64,000 nucleotides of DNA, taken from Pomphorhynchus laevis (lineage: Eukaryota; Acanthocephala; Palaeacanthocephala; Echinorhynchida; Pomphorhynchidae). A model generated the notes under the pieces. That model saw only the letters and a list, made by a program, of their open reading frames with translations. It had not been told where the DNA came from and did no database searches. Below, one piece after another: positions 21,661-32,744 of this stretch (position 1 is its first letter; each line of letters begins with the position of its first letter). The stretch is from assembly GCA_012934845.2 (NCBI GenBank), contig WNNJ02003354.1:38253-102252 (forward strand), read 5' to 3'. The position numbers and the translations under genes were made by a program.

Positions 21661-22838
21661 AAGTATGCCAGAGAGACTTAGTTTTTAATGAAGCGCTTAT
21701 TTTATGCTGCTAGAAAGAGTTGCATTTGGTACTTAATAGGTGGAGATGAAACCGGCCAAGAGCAAGATATGAATCACGTAGAGACGGAGTGAGAGAGCGA
21801 ATATCATGTCTGGGAAAGCGGTGATAGACTCGAAAAGCATTATGAGTCGACGCTTTGAGAGTAGGCATGTGATATCAAACCATGGGGCACGGTGCAAGCG
21901 ACGATGAGAGTGAGGCTTGAACGGTAAGAGCATATCGAGAATGAATATGAGTTTAGAGTTGAAAAGAAAGGCAAGATCATGAGGAGAGGATGATGTGATT
22001 GTGTGAGAAGATAGAGACGATTTAAGTAAGGCAGTTCGTAGAAGGGGGAGGTCAAGATTTCTCCAAGGGCGACGAACGATGGTAGGTGTGCGAAAAGTGA
22101 AGTGATTAGAAGTGAGATCAAGGGTGACAAGAAAGTGATCGGATAGACCAGGATCGAAGATGGACCGTGATGTGTATGTAGCAAAACGATTCGGGACAGC
22201 GATAATGTCGAGTGCCCCGCCAAGGATATGTGTGGGGGGGGCAGTGGAAATGAGTTTGTAATTGTAGTTGGATAGAATGTTGATGAACCGGAGGGAATCC
22301 ATGGAAGAGGTTTGATCAAGGCAGATGTTGAAGTCGCCAAAAACGATTATAGAGATTGAGGACAAAGAACAAATAGAAAGGAGGTCATCGAGTTCTGTAA
22401 AAAATAAGGATGTAGGAGCTGATAAACCAGGACGGTATACAATAGAGATTTCTGAAGTAATCGAGCTAGAAGAATGACAATTGAGCAATTCAAAAGAGCA
22501 AGTACTGAAAGGGGAGTGATTTTGCGAAGAGACGAGTGGTGACGGGCGAATGCGACGATGACGCCATGATTAGAGAATTTACAACGGGATGGGCATATGG
22601 GCGGGTGGATTCGACTTGTGAGCAACCGGCAGATAGCAGACGTCGAATGGAAAGGTCGTCGGAATCTGTGCCAGGATTCGGTGAGGCAGAAGAGATTGAT
22701 GGATTGCTTGGTGAATAGGTTGAGGATAATATCGGATTTATTGAGAATAGATCTAGTGTTGAGGAGGCCAAGGTGGAAACCGTGTGTGGTGGTAAAAGAG
22801 TCTAGCGGATAAAACACATAGGGGAGATGGAGCGCCAT
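21661..22838 (-). pseudogene. LINE-B endonuclease region, broken
   Basis: Frame 22488-21733 reads FGDFNICLD, GALDIIAVPN and GLSDHFLVTLDL, the C-terminal half of an APE-type endonuclease. Frame 22838-22347 carries the N-terminal half with GLLNTRSILNKSDI and FCLTESW. The second half aligns closely with 8342-8866 of the nested copy, including HRRLHRAPWFDI. The two halves are in different frames, so at least one shift separates them. Confidence 0.85.
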
Positions 22839-23461
22839 CGAATTTTGGGGCGGGTGTGGACAACTTCATAATTTCTGTCTATGCTTCGGATGGAGAGAGA
22901 TGTTTCGCCGTTTTCCTCGCGACAGCGTTTTTCAATGCGGGCAGAACAGAGTTGAGCGATTTCAGAAAGGGTGCGATCGGGGAAAATTTGAGTGGTTGAA
23001 GATGACATGAGTTTAAATCGTTGAGAGAGGACAGAGGACGTGTGAGAGTGATGCTTGAATAAAATTTTTAGGAGAGGGGGCTTAGAAGGATTAGATTGAG
23101 AAGATTTGTTTAGACAGATAAATGCGACAGGAGATATGTCCTTGAAAAAGGATGGTTTACCCGCAGGAATTAGAGACGAGAGGATAGATCTGAAGGCGGA
23201 AACATCGTGGTCGAGACGTGCTTGTGGAGATAGTGATGATGACGCAACAATCGCGAGAAGGAAAACGTTTCCGTAAAGGAGGACGAATGACGTGAGTGGG
23301 TGAGATTACGATAGGAGAGCTGGCAGTTGAGGATTTGGAGGGAGTTGGTTTGACGACGGGAGGATAATGATAATAAAGAGGGTGGCAAGTGATGTAAGGA
23401 AAGGTTATGAGTGGAAGGATCGTGGTGGCTGGTGGAGGTGATTTTGATTGATGGATGTAGG

Positions 23462-23794
23462 TTATTGAGAAACGATACATGAAGGACGGGACGGGGTGTC
23501 GAAGAGTGAAGATGACATGGGATAGGAAGTGTATATGGTGGCAAGAGCAGTGGGTGGAGAAAGGATATTGGAAACGACGGGGATAGTTTGAGTAAACGTG
23601 TTGGATGTTGATATGTGCTTATTGAAGAGATTGCGGATTAAATTGTTGGCACAAAAGACACAAAGAAAGTCTTCTTTAGACTTATTGTTGTCGCAGGCGA
23701 TTGTTGTCCAGACGCTGCAGTCGTGTGTCGAGCACTGCACTTTCAGTTGCGCATAGTGGGTGCTGGCCTTAGCTGTTTTCTTACGTCCTCCCAT
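23462..23794 (-). CDS. LINE-B ORF1, N-terminal part, decayed
   Basis: Opens with MGGRKKTAKAS, then CSTHDCSVWTTIACDN and DFLCVFCANN. This Cys pattern (C-x4-C ... DFLCxxC) is the same as in LINE-C ORF1, so the two ORF1 proteins probably share a zinc-binding module. Downstream a Ser/Thr/Pro-rich low-complexity region runs on in displaced frames to about 23157 and then fades. An RNA-binding role is inferred from its place in the element. The gene is not intact. Confidence 0.65.
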   Translation of the reverse strand: MGGRKKTAKASTHYAQLKVQCSTHDCSVWTTIACDNNKSKEDFLCVFCANNLIRNLFNKHISTSNTFTQTIPVVSNILSPPTALATIYTSYPMSSSLFDTPSRPSCIVSQ

Positions 23795-23914
23795 TAACGT
23801 TCTTGTTTGTTGAAGCTTTTATATTTGCTACTGCAACTGATCTACAAGCGCAGCAAGACGATCTAATTGAGCTGATCGAGAGATAAAGCTCAATCCGCGA
23901 GCGTAGCGAGCGGA

Positions 23915-24056
23915 ATTGACAGGAAAAATCTGGAACTGACATGAAAAATCTGGAACTGACAGAAAAAATCTGCAACTGGCAGGAAAAATCTGGAACTGAC
24001 AGAAAAAATCTGCAACTGGCAGGAAAAATCTGGAACTGACAGGAAAAATCTGGAAT
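23915..24056 (-). repeat. 21-bp tandem repeats at LINE-B 5' end
   Basis: About seven units of the type GGAACTGACAGGAAAAATCT, some with CTGCAACTGGC in place of CTGGAACTGAC. They lie immediately upstream of ORF1 on the minus strand, where an internal promoter of a LINE would be expected. Confidence 0.85.
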
Positions 24057-24945
24057 GTGTATTTAAGCTCTTAAAATTTTTGTTCTCTTAATTTTTTTAG
24101 CGCGTAAGTTCTTATTTACTATGAAGCAATAAGTTCTTATTTACAATAAATACATAATTGTATTTATTAATCATACTCGTCTATAGATTTTGCAATAAAA
24201 CATGATAAATTTGTAAAGCATTTATTTCTATTATACATTTTCAAATCGTTTACTATTGATTACAAGTTAAGAGATATAGAAACACTTGCAGCGAGATGAA
24301 ATACATCTGAAGGCTTACAATGAATTTAAACATCAATCTAGATAGTGACATATATCATATGAAATTATTTATACGTTCCAAGTTATCATTCAAACCCACG
24401 AAACCCCGCAGTTGTATGACCGTGATATGCTTAACTCTGCATTTAACCGCTTGTTTAGGGTGTTAGCTATTAGTGTTAATCGTTTAAGAAATCGTCACAG
24501 CCAAGATTTGGCAATGTATCTGTTGTAAAGAGTGTATACATTTTTAGCGAAGCGTATGAAGCAACGTTATGTTTGTGGTTCATTTTCTTCAGAAATCCAA
24601 ACCCTTAAATCCAAATTTTAAAATAAAGCACGCGTTGATAGTAACGAATACTCGACTTAAACAATTATAATGTTTTTGATGCTTGGAATCGATCAAATGA
24701 CAGATATATGCTAATTAGCCATGACGATAGCTTTGACATTTTCAAATGTCAGACACATGCTAGTTAACGAAAGTTAATATTTGGCAGTTTGCTTTATTTT
24801 ATTTTAATACTATTTTCAAGATTTGTTAGATTTTTTACTTTTTAGATTTATTTCTAAACATATTTAGGGCGAATGACATTATCATATTTGTATTATAACT
24901 CCGATTATTATTTAATAATGTAATTATGATAATTCGTTTTAGATT
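24057..24945. other. No gene recognised
   Basis: AT-rich DNA between the LINE-B 5' end and the satellite. No frame over 60 codons and no clear repeat. Confidence 0.5.
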
Positions 24946-27381
24946 GTTTATTAAAAACCTACAAATCTTTTCTTATAAATCATTATTCTTGTTTACTTCA
25001 CTTTAATAAGCAATTAATCTATCGATGAAGAAGTTTCCGACTCCTGGAGTATTGGATATCGATCTGGATGCCGATAATTCTTCAGATTTATGATTCGAAT
25101 GGAAGCAGCGCTTTGAATCAATTAAAAAACTATCAACTCTTTTCTTATAAATCGTTATTCTTGTTTACTTCACTTTAATAAGCAATTAATCGATCGATGA
25201 AGAAGTTTCCGACTCCTGGAGTATTGGATATCGATCCGAATTCTTCAGATTTGTGATTCGAATGGAAGCGGCGCTTTGAATCTATAAAAAAACTACCATC
25301 TCTTTTCTTATAAATCGTTATTCTTGTTTACTTCACTTTAATAAGCAATTAATCGATCGATGAAGAAGTTTCCGACTCCTTGAGTATTGGATATCGATAT
25401 GGATGCCGATAATTCTTCAGATTTATGATTCAAATGGAAGCGGCGCTTTGAATCAATTAAAAAACTACCAACTCTTTTCTTATAAATCGTTATTCTTGTT
25501 TACTTCACTTTAATAAGCAATTAATCGATCGATGAAGAAGTTTCCGACTCCTGGAGTATTGGATATCGATCCGAATTCTTCAGATTTATGATTCGAATAG
25601 AAGCGGCGCTTTGAATCAATTAAAAAACTACCATCTCTTTTCTTATAAATCGTTATTCTTGTTTACTTCACTTTAATAAGCAATTAATCGATCGATGAAG
25701 AAGTGTCCGACTCCTGGAGTATTGGATATCGATATGGATGCCGATAATTCTTCAGATTTATGATTCAAATGGAAGCGGCGCTTTGAATCAATTAAAAAAC
25801 TACAATCTCTTTTCTTATAAATCGTTATTCTTGTTTACGTCACGTTAATAAGCGATTAGTCGATCGATGGGGAAGTTTCCGACTTCAGGAGTATTGAATA
25901 TCGATCCGGATGCCGATAATTCTTCAGATTTATGATTCGAGTGGAAGTGGCGCTTTGAATCTATTAAAAAACTACAAATCTCTTTTCTTATAAATCGTTA
26001 TTCTTGTTTACTTCACCTTAATAAGCGATTAGTCGATCGATGAAGAAGTTTCCGACTTCTGGAGTATTGGATATCGATCCGAATTCTTCAGATTTATGAT
26101 TCGAATGAAAGCGGCGCTTTGAATCAATTAAAAAACTACCATCTCTTTTCTTATAAATCATTATTCTTGTTTACTTCACTTTAATAAGCAATTAATCGAT
26201 CGATGAAGAAATTTCCGACTCCTGGAGTATTGGATATCGATCTGGATGCCGATAATTCTTCAGATTTATGATTCAAATGGAAGCGGCGCTTTGAATCAAT
26301 TAAAAAACTACAATCTCTTTTCTTATAAATCGTTATTCTTGTTTACTTCAGTTTAATAAGCGATTAGTCGATCGATGGGGAAGTTTCCGACTTCAGGAGT
26401 ATTGAATATCGATCCGGATGCCGATAATTCTTCAGATTTATGATTCGAGTGGAAGTGACGCTTTGAATCTATTAAAAAACTACAAATCTCTTTTCTTATA
26501 AATCGTTATTCTTGTTTACTTCACTTTAATAAGCGATTAGTCGATCGATGAAGAAGTTTCCGACTCCTGGAGTATTGGATATCGATCCGAATTCTTCAGA
26601 TTTATGATTCGAATGGAAGCGGCGCTTTGAATCAATTAAAAAACTACCATCTCTTTTCTTATAAATCGTTATTCTTGTTTACTTCAGTTTAATAAGCGAT
26701 TAATCGATCGATGAAGAAGTTTCCGACTCCTGGAGTATTGGATATTGATCGGATGCCGATAATTCTTCAGATTTATGATTCGAATGGAAGTGGCGCTTTG
26801 AATCTATTAAAAAACTACAAATCTCTTTTCTTATAAATCGTTATTCTTGTTTACTTCACTTTAATAAGCGATTAGTCGATCGATGAAGAAGTTTCCGACT
26901 TCTGGAGTATTGGATATCGATCCAAATTCTTCATATTTACGATTCGAGTGGAAGTGGTGCTTTGAATCTATTTAAAAACTACAAATCTCTTTTCTTATAA
27001 ATCGTTATTCTTGTTTACTTCATATTAATAAGCAATTAATCGATTGATGAAGAAGTTTCCGACTCCTGGAGTATTGGATATCGATCCGAATTCTTCAGAT
27101 TTATGATTCGAATGGAAGCGGCGCTTTGAATCAATTAAAAAACTACCATCTCTTTTCTTATAAATCGTTATTCTTGTTTACTTCACTTTAATAAGCGATT
27201 AGTCGATCGATGAAGAAGTTTCCGACTCCTGGAGTATTGGATATCGATCCGAATTCTTCAGATTTATGATTCGAATGGAAGCGGCGCTTTGAATCAATTA
27301 AAAAACTACCATCTCTTTTCTTATAAATCGTTATTCTTGTTTACTTCAGTTTAATAAGCGATTAGTCGATCGATGAAGAAG
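24946..27381. repeat. Satellite array, 15 units, dimeric 172/163 bp period
   Basis: A tandem array anchored on TCGATCGATGAAGAAGTTTC. The GATGAAG/GATGGGG anchor occurs at 25024, 25196, 25359, 25531, 25694, 25866, 26039, 26202, 26374, 26547, 26710, 26882, 27046, 27209 and 27372. Spacings are 172, 163, 172, 163, 172, 173, 163, 172, 173, 163, 172, 164, 163 and 163. The 9-bp difference is the presence or absence of a TGGATGCCG-type segment after GATATCGATC. Mostly alternating long and short units indicate a dimeric higher-order repeat. No protein is encoded. Ends are abrupt. Confidence 0.95.
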
Positions 27382-28120
27382 TTTAAAATAGTTTAAATAA
27401 GCTATTTCATTCGCCGAGCGCTGAGCGTGATCCCAATTGCCTAATGGGAAGATTAATTTTTTATTCTCTTGTAAGAGGGATCAAGATACTGAGTAAAAGC
27501 CTCTTGAATAATAAAAATCACAATATCACTGGTCATGACCATAGTTAATTTAATTTTTTGATCTGGTAAACCTTTTCAGGATCTTGATTAATGCACTACC
27601 CAATTAAGGCGACACTCAATTTTGAAGCAATGCCTACGGTACTTGTCGCAAGTTTTGGTGAGTAGAATAATGCCAAGTTTTCTAAGTGGGATTAAAATCC
27701 CAGTCTCAACAAATACGAAAACCCTTTTACATCGTATAGAATATCTTTAAGTGAAATGCAATTTGATTTTGGACTTATAGTCATATATCAGACTTGGTAG
27801 CATAAATGGCAAGGCTAGAGTTATTAAACTCAAAAATTGTAACCATTGGATTATAACTTTCTAATGCTTCAAATGACACGAATTGTCGGAAATAAAACAA
27901 TTTCGCCATATTTTGGTTCATCACTAGGATATACTCTTCACTGATGGGTGGAGAGACTCCTAGACGGCTCAAGTAGATTTATGGCATAATAATAGATATA
28001 CAATTATGCATATTTAAAAATTCTAATGGAAAGCTTATAATGTATCTGTGAATACGCCTATCTGCATTTGTCGTTATAGAGAAATCAAGCGTGCTTTGTT
28101 TCATACATATATTATTGTTT
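27382..28120. other. Unassigned; small minus-strand frame 27781-27972
   Basis: Spacer between the satellite and the PLE region. A minus-strand frame at 27972-27781 (63 residues, SPPISEEYILVMNQNMAKLF) is of even composition and looks coding-like, but ends without a splice partner I can recognise and matches nothing I know. It could be an old transposon piece or a host exon. Confidence 0.35.
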
Positions 28121-28206
28121 AAGGAGAGTGAGACTATTCCGCGTGAATTTCTTGTAAAACATGTAAGCCAGACGCGAAATTCACGCTAAATGGTCTCACT
28201 CTCCTT
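28121..28206. repeat. 30-bp inverted repeat at the PLE 5' side
   Basis: 28121-28150 and 28177-28206 are inverted copies with three mismatches (AAGGAGAGTGAGAC...GCGTGAATTT). A third, reversed relative (TTCACGCGGATTGGTCTCAC) lies at 28392-28411, so the same motif brackets the ribozyme-like segment. Confidence 0.8.
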
Positions 28207-28219
28207 AAATTTATGATAA

Positions 28220-28483
28220 AAGTTAGCCGATATTAAAGAGACCTGCGCTGGCATTTGCCAGTGCTTTTGCTAATGATGAGTCATCCTATGCATCCAGTAG
28301 TGGGAGGGATCTGGTACTGATGAGTCATTGTGATGACGAAACGGTACTTGCTACCGTTCTTCCGCGTCTGGCTTCAATGACAACAACGTATTTCACGCGG
28401 ATTGGTCTCACAATCTTTTAAAAATAAGTTAGCCGATATTAAAGAGACCTGCGCTGGCATTCGCCAGTGCTTTTGCTAATGAT
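28220..28483 (+). repeat. 58-bp direct repeats flanking the ribozyme segment
   Basis: 28220-28277 and 28426-28483 are direct repeats with one mismatch (AAGTTAGCCGATATTAAAGA... GCTAATGAT), each holding a CTGGCATTTGCCAG-type mini-hairpin. The arrangement resembles the pseudo-LTR and partial tandem structure typical of PLEs. The ORF begins 58 bp after the second copy. Confidence 0.8.
28294..28371 (+). ncRNA. Hammerhead-ribozyme-like motif, imperfect
   Basis: Core box CTGATGA at 28317-28323; stem II GTCAT/ATGAC (28324-28337, loop TGTG); second core box GAAA at 28338-28341; stem III CGGTA/TACCG (28342-28356, loop CTTGC); then GTT as the cleavage triplet ending at 28358. Stem I can form from GGGAG (28302-28306) with CTTCC (28359-28363), and CCAG (28294-28297) with CTGG (28368-28371). 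Ten extra bases (28307-28316) separate the 5' strand of stem I from the core, so it is probably not fully active as it stands. PLEs of the canonical groups carry such ribozymes in their pseudo-LTRs. Confidence 0.6.
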
Positions 28484-28540
28484 CCGTTTTGGTGAAGCTG
28501 TAGTACTGATTTAGTACTCTATGAAAAAGAGTACTAAATC

Positions 28541-30013
28541 ATGTACTCAACAATATTGGAAAAATACGTAAGTACTAATGATTTCAATTTTAGATCTTTT
28601 AAATGTAACAGAAAAAATTGTATAGTTTGTGATGTTATAAATAATAATAATTGTATCGTAAGTAATACGACAAACAAATGTTTTTCATTAAATATGAATA
28701 ATAATTGTAACTGCAATACCGCAGGTGTAGTGTATCTAATACAATGCACATGTGGATTGCAATATATAGGAAAAACATATCAAATGTTAAAAACTAGGTT
28801 TAGGCAACACATATATAATATACAGCATAATAGTCAAACTATATTTCATAAACATATGAGATTAATATGACATGATATTAAAAACTGTAAATTATTTATT
28901 TTAGAACATATTATCGAAGAAAACATTTCAATATTAAATCAAAAACTATTAGAAAAAGAAGATTTTTGGATTAAAACGCTTAATTCCATGTACCCATTAG
29001 GATTGAATGACGTGGTACAAGGAATTGGCAGAAGTAGTATAATACATAATAAACAACTATATTATAATAATCCGGTTAAACGCAAACCAAGAAGTCATGG
29101 TGATAAAAGGAATAGGAAAAATAGGGTTAGAAATATTAAAAAAGATATGTATATAAATGAACAATTAGAAATGTTAAAACAACTTTTAAGTGATAATAAG
29201 CTAAAAGATCCTTATGTAAATATAAGAAGTTTTTCTAAAGATATCATATGTTCAATAAATCAAAAATTAATTAACGACTATGATAGGCTAAGTTGTATAA
29301 TAGACAGTTATTGTAATACAAAATACTATAATCATACAATAAATGTAAATAATAACAATAGAAAATATACATTAACCATAAACTTCATTAATAAATGTAT
29401 AGATAACATAAATATAGCCGGACTTTTAAATAATTCTAAAAGTAAAGAAATAATAGGGTCAGATTTAAGTAAATATATTCCTAAAATAAGGTATAAACTC
29501 CTACCACCATTAGGACGAAAAATTTGTAATTATAATAAAGAATTAAAATCAATATGTAACGATAATATTAGAAACATTATGGAAACAGAATGCAATTGTA
29601 AAAGTCTTAGTTTTGATAAAATAAATGAACATATATGTACCCATAATCTAGAATTAATTGAAAATTGTGAATTAAGAAAGCTGTTATCAAAAGGGTATAA
29701 ATATAGATTAAATAACAAAAACGACAAAAATAAAATTTACAATTCGTTATATAATAACTTAAATGCTTACTTTAGTAAGCTGATTAATGGTGAAAGCTCG
29801 AATATATCTAAGATAAACATTTGGAAAGATTATATATTTGATAAAATTAAAAAGAAAACTAAAATATCAAACAATTATAAAAGGAAAGATAAAATTAATA
29901 AAGATATGTATAAAGAACTTACTAAATTAAAGCATAACTGTATAATAACAACTATTGATAAAGCTAGTAATAATTTGTCTTCATATGCAAAAAGCTTAAT
30001 TATGATATACTAA
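28541..30013 (+). CDS. Naiad-like PLE protein, N-terminal GIY-YIG and CxC linker
   Basis: One frame with a single internal TGA (28868-28870) runs through both long reading frames, 28541-28870 and 28988-30013. Residues about 20-35 hold CNRKNCIVC, the Cys pair preceding the nuclease in PLEs. GIY-YIG core: GVVYLIQCTCGLQYIGKT, with a conserved R in LKTRFRQHI. Further on is ECNCKSLS, the CxC motif described for N-terminal-endonuclease PLEs, and at the end the entry to the reverse transcriptase, ITTIDKASNN. The nuclease nicks the target and the polymerase copies the RNA there. The TGA may be decay or selenocysteine, which some Naiads of spiders and clams are reported to use. Confidence 0.75.
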
Positions 30014-30340
30014 TTAAAGAGGTTAATTCTAATGATTTAAATGTAAATGTAGCATATGCTACATATATATCTGATAAAATTAATAATTTGATTATTAATC
30101 AAATTATTAACCTGTTCCAATGGGAGATAATAGTAGCCCAATTATAGCTGACTTATTTTTAAGCTTAAAAGAATATAAATTTGCTCATAACTGCTGTATA
30201 ACTGCATATACATAACTGCTGTATGTTCATAACTGCATGTTTCGATATATTGATGATATATGTGTATTTAACTCTAATAATTTTATTTAATTAGTGAACA
30301 AATTTATTTAATTAGATTTATTCTTTATAAAACTAATATT

Positions 30341-30531
30341 CCATTATTGATAAATAATTATTGGAGCTGGATCGAAGTAAAGACGATCTTTATTTGATAT
30401 TTCGCTAACTTCTGCTAGCTTCTTCAGAAAATCACAATGTAATTTTCTAAAGATGCTAACAGAGGTTAGCGAAATATTAAAAAAATCTCTTATCTTTGAT
30501 CTAGCTCCGATAATTATTTAAAACTAATATT
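30341..30531. repeat. Foldback element with 12-bp target duplication inside PLE
   Basis: Two roughly 80-bp arms (about 30352-30430 and 30441-30517), inverted and about 80% alike, meet at a short AT-rich loop. AAAACTAATATT flanks the insertion at 30329-30340 and 30520-30531, a 12-bp duplication of PLE coding sequence. A single arm occurs at 223-335. Confidence 0.75.
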
Positions 30532-30639
30532 GATGATAAAGAACGTACATATCTAGATATGAACATTAAATTAACATCAATTATAACTATTATTCATTTA
30601 TATCATAAATTTTCAAAATATAAATACTTACGATTTTAG

Positions 30640-31900
30640 TACGCTTTATACAAATTAAGATTTAGCTGATATCAAAAAAGCGTTAAAAAATTAATTAAAT
30701 AAAAAATAAAAATATTTGGAAATAAATATTTAGAAATGGATAACGCCTATCTAACAAAAATTCAACCATCGAGTAAATATAAATATATGGATAAAATTGA
30801 ATTAATAGAATCCTTAAATATTTTGATGAATCAAAATATTTTAAAGGTAGGGACATCTATATTTAGACAAATAAAAGATGTTTCAATTGGAGTTAATAGT
30901 AGAACAATTATAGCTGACTTATTTTTAAGCTTTATAGAATACAAATTTGTTAATAACTGTTTAAAAAACTAAATAATAATATTGATATAATAATTGATAT
31001 ATGCTATTTAACTCTAATAATGTTTATCAAATATGTGAACCAATTGATTCAAGTAGCCTCATTCTTAATAAAACTAATATTGATGACAAAGAAAGTATAA
31101 ATCTAGATATGAACATTAAACATTATATAATTCATATAAATTCAATTGAATTATATTTAATTTATAAAATTATCAATTTATATCGTAAAGATGACATATT
31201 TATAAATACTATATTTATATATAATTACTTTTATATCTTAAAAAGAACATATTTAAATTTTACAAGAAACATATTTTTGAAATATGTTAAATCATTAACA
31301 AAAGATTTTTATGGATGGGTAATAAATAATATACTTTGTATTAGAATAAGATACTATATAATTAAATTTAATAAGAGGAAATACGTCCTTAACACGTATT
31401 TGGCCCTTTTGCTATGTTGAGTAGAGGAATTGGGGGCCGAAACCTGATAGCATAGCAGTTCCTCCTGATGGCCTCCAATTCTTATTCTTATACATCGTCT
31501 GTTATTTATTAGTCAATTCATAAAAATTGATTTTTATTTTTAATTCCAATTTTTTATTTTAATTTGATATAAATTATATAAAATAATTACAGTTCCTCCT
31601 GATGGCCTCTAATCCCTATTCTTATACATCGTCTGTTATTTATTAGTCAATTCAAATTAATTGATTTTTATTTTAAATTTCAATTTTTTATTTTAAACTT
31701 GATTTAAATTATATAAAATAATTACAGTTCCTCCTGATGGCCTCTAATCCCTATTCTTATACAACGTCTGTTATTTATTAGTCAATTCATAATAATTGAC
31801 TTTTGTTTTAAATTCCAATTTTTTATTTTTACTTGATATAAATTATAAAAAATCTTATAACAATTATTTTAGTATTTAATTATAAAATTTTGATTTAGCA
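30640..31900 (+). mobile_element. Naiad-like PLE copy 2 with triplicated 3' tail (broken)
   Basis: Starts inside the reverse transcriptase (a FSTLYTN-type motif near 30637), then VNSRTIIADLFLSFIEYKF (30736-30972) and the region before the thumb (31001-31420, with NLYRKDDIFI). The 3' UTR has GGGGCCGAAACCTGATAGCA followed by three head-to-tail units of about 135 bp (CAGTTCCTCCTGATGGCCTC at 31456, 31590 and 31724). Heavily broken. Confidence 0.7.
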
Positions 31901-32744
31901 TTATTATGTTTTGTTTGTTTAATAATTATATTTTATAATCATAATTATATTATGATTTAATTTTAGAGTTATTGACGACTCATTAAAATTTATTTTTTGA
32001 AGTAAGCATTGGATAAAATAAAAGTAAATATATATTAATAAAATTAATATCTATTAATTAATTGATATATTAATTAATATATTAATTAATATATAATAAT
32101 TAATATATTAAAAAACGTTTGGTTTTTAATAAACATACATTTGAGATAAAATAACATACAATACCAACGACTTACACTGAGACGAAGAAATTGCTAAATT
32201 AATCGGCCTTGAAGAGCGTGCTGTACGTGGCTATACTTAACGATATTATTTATTTTTTATAAATAATTTTTTATTTTAAACTTGATACAAATTATATAAA
32301 ATATTTACAGTTCGTCCTGATGGCCTCTAATCCCTATTCTTATACATCGTCTGTTATTTATTTGTCAATTCATAAAAATTGATTTTTATTTTAAATTCCA
32401 ATTTTTTATTTTAAACTTGATACAAATTATATAAAATAATTACAGTTTAATATTTAATAATTACAATTTTTTTTAAATACTTACATTTGAGAAATAATAA
32501 ATGCAAAAAGCAAAACTGTAAGATCAAAACTTTTGTAAAATCAAAACTTTAATTATTAAATTTTGATTTAGCATTATTATGTTTTGGTTATTTAATAATG
32601 ATATTAAATACATAGACTTAGTTAGCTAGTTGTATTTGTTTTACTGGTATGTTATTATTAACCTGTGGACTTTGTTTTCCCACTAATATAACCTCTGTCA
32701 GAAACACTAAAACTATGTATTATTAATGAAATATATGAACTACA
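31901..32744 (+). repeat. AT-rich DNA with further PLE tail
   Basis: AT-rich sequence holding one more tail unit at about 32240-32440 (CAGTTCGTCCTGATGGCCTC at about 32308) and a terminal box near 32610 (ATACATAGACTTAGTTAGCT). No coding sequence. Confidence 0.55.

Larger units (their letters stand above)
19918..24056 (-). mobile_element. LINE-B, long decayed copy with ORF1 and 5' repeats
   Basis: Same family as 8333-10672 but in reverse orientation and much longer. From 5' (24056) to 3' (19918): 21-bp tandem repeats, an ORF1 beginning at 23794, the endonuclease (about 22838-21733), the reverse transcriptase (about 21660-20004) and a 3' UTR with the GCACGC-rich motif and a TTTAAA-type tail. 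Several frame breaks and an internal deletion make it dead and older than the copy nested in LINE-A. Confidence 0.85.
28220..30640 (+). mobile_element. Naiad-like Penelope element, copy 1 (broken)
   Basis: A PLE with permuted domain order: GIY-YIG nuclease first, CxC linker next, reverse transcriptase last. The 5' side carries direct repeats and the hammerhead-like motif. The N-terminal 490 codons are well preserved. Most of the reverse-transcriptase core is missing, and only pieces such as DNSSPIIADLFLSL and FRYIDDICVFNSNN remain at about 30120-30290. A foldback repeat is inserted near the end. It is broken in several places. Confidence 0.75.

Noticed and set aside
22536-22812. Plus-strand frames across the reversed LINE-B endonuclease
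   Set aside because: Antisense shadows of the element; no independent motif.
24946-27381. Regular repeats that could suggest a CRISPR array
   Set aside because: The units are 163-173 bp of continuous repeat without unique spacers, in a eukaryotic genome with introns. It is a satellite.
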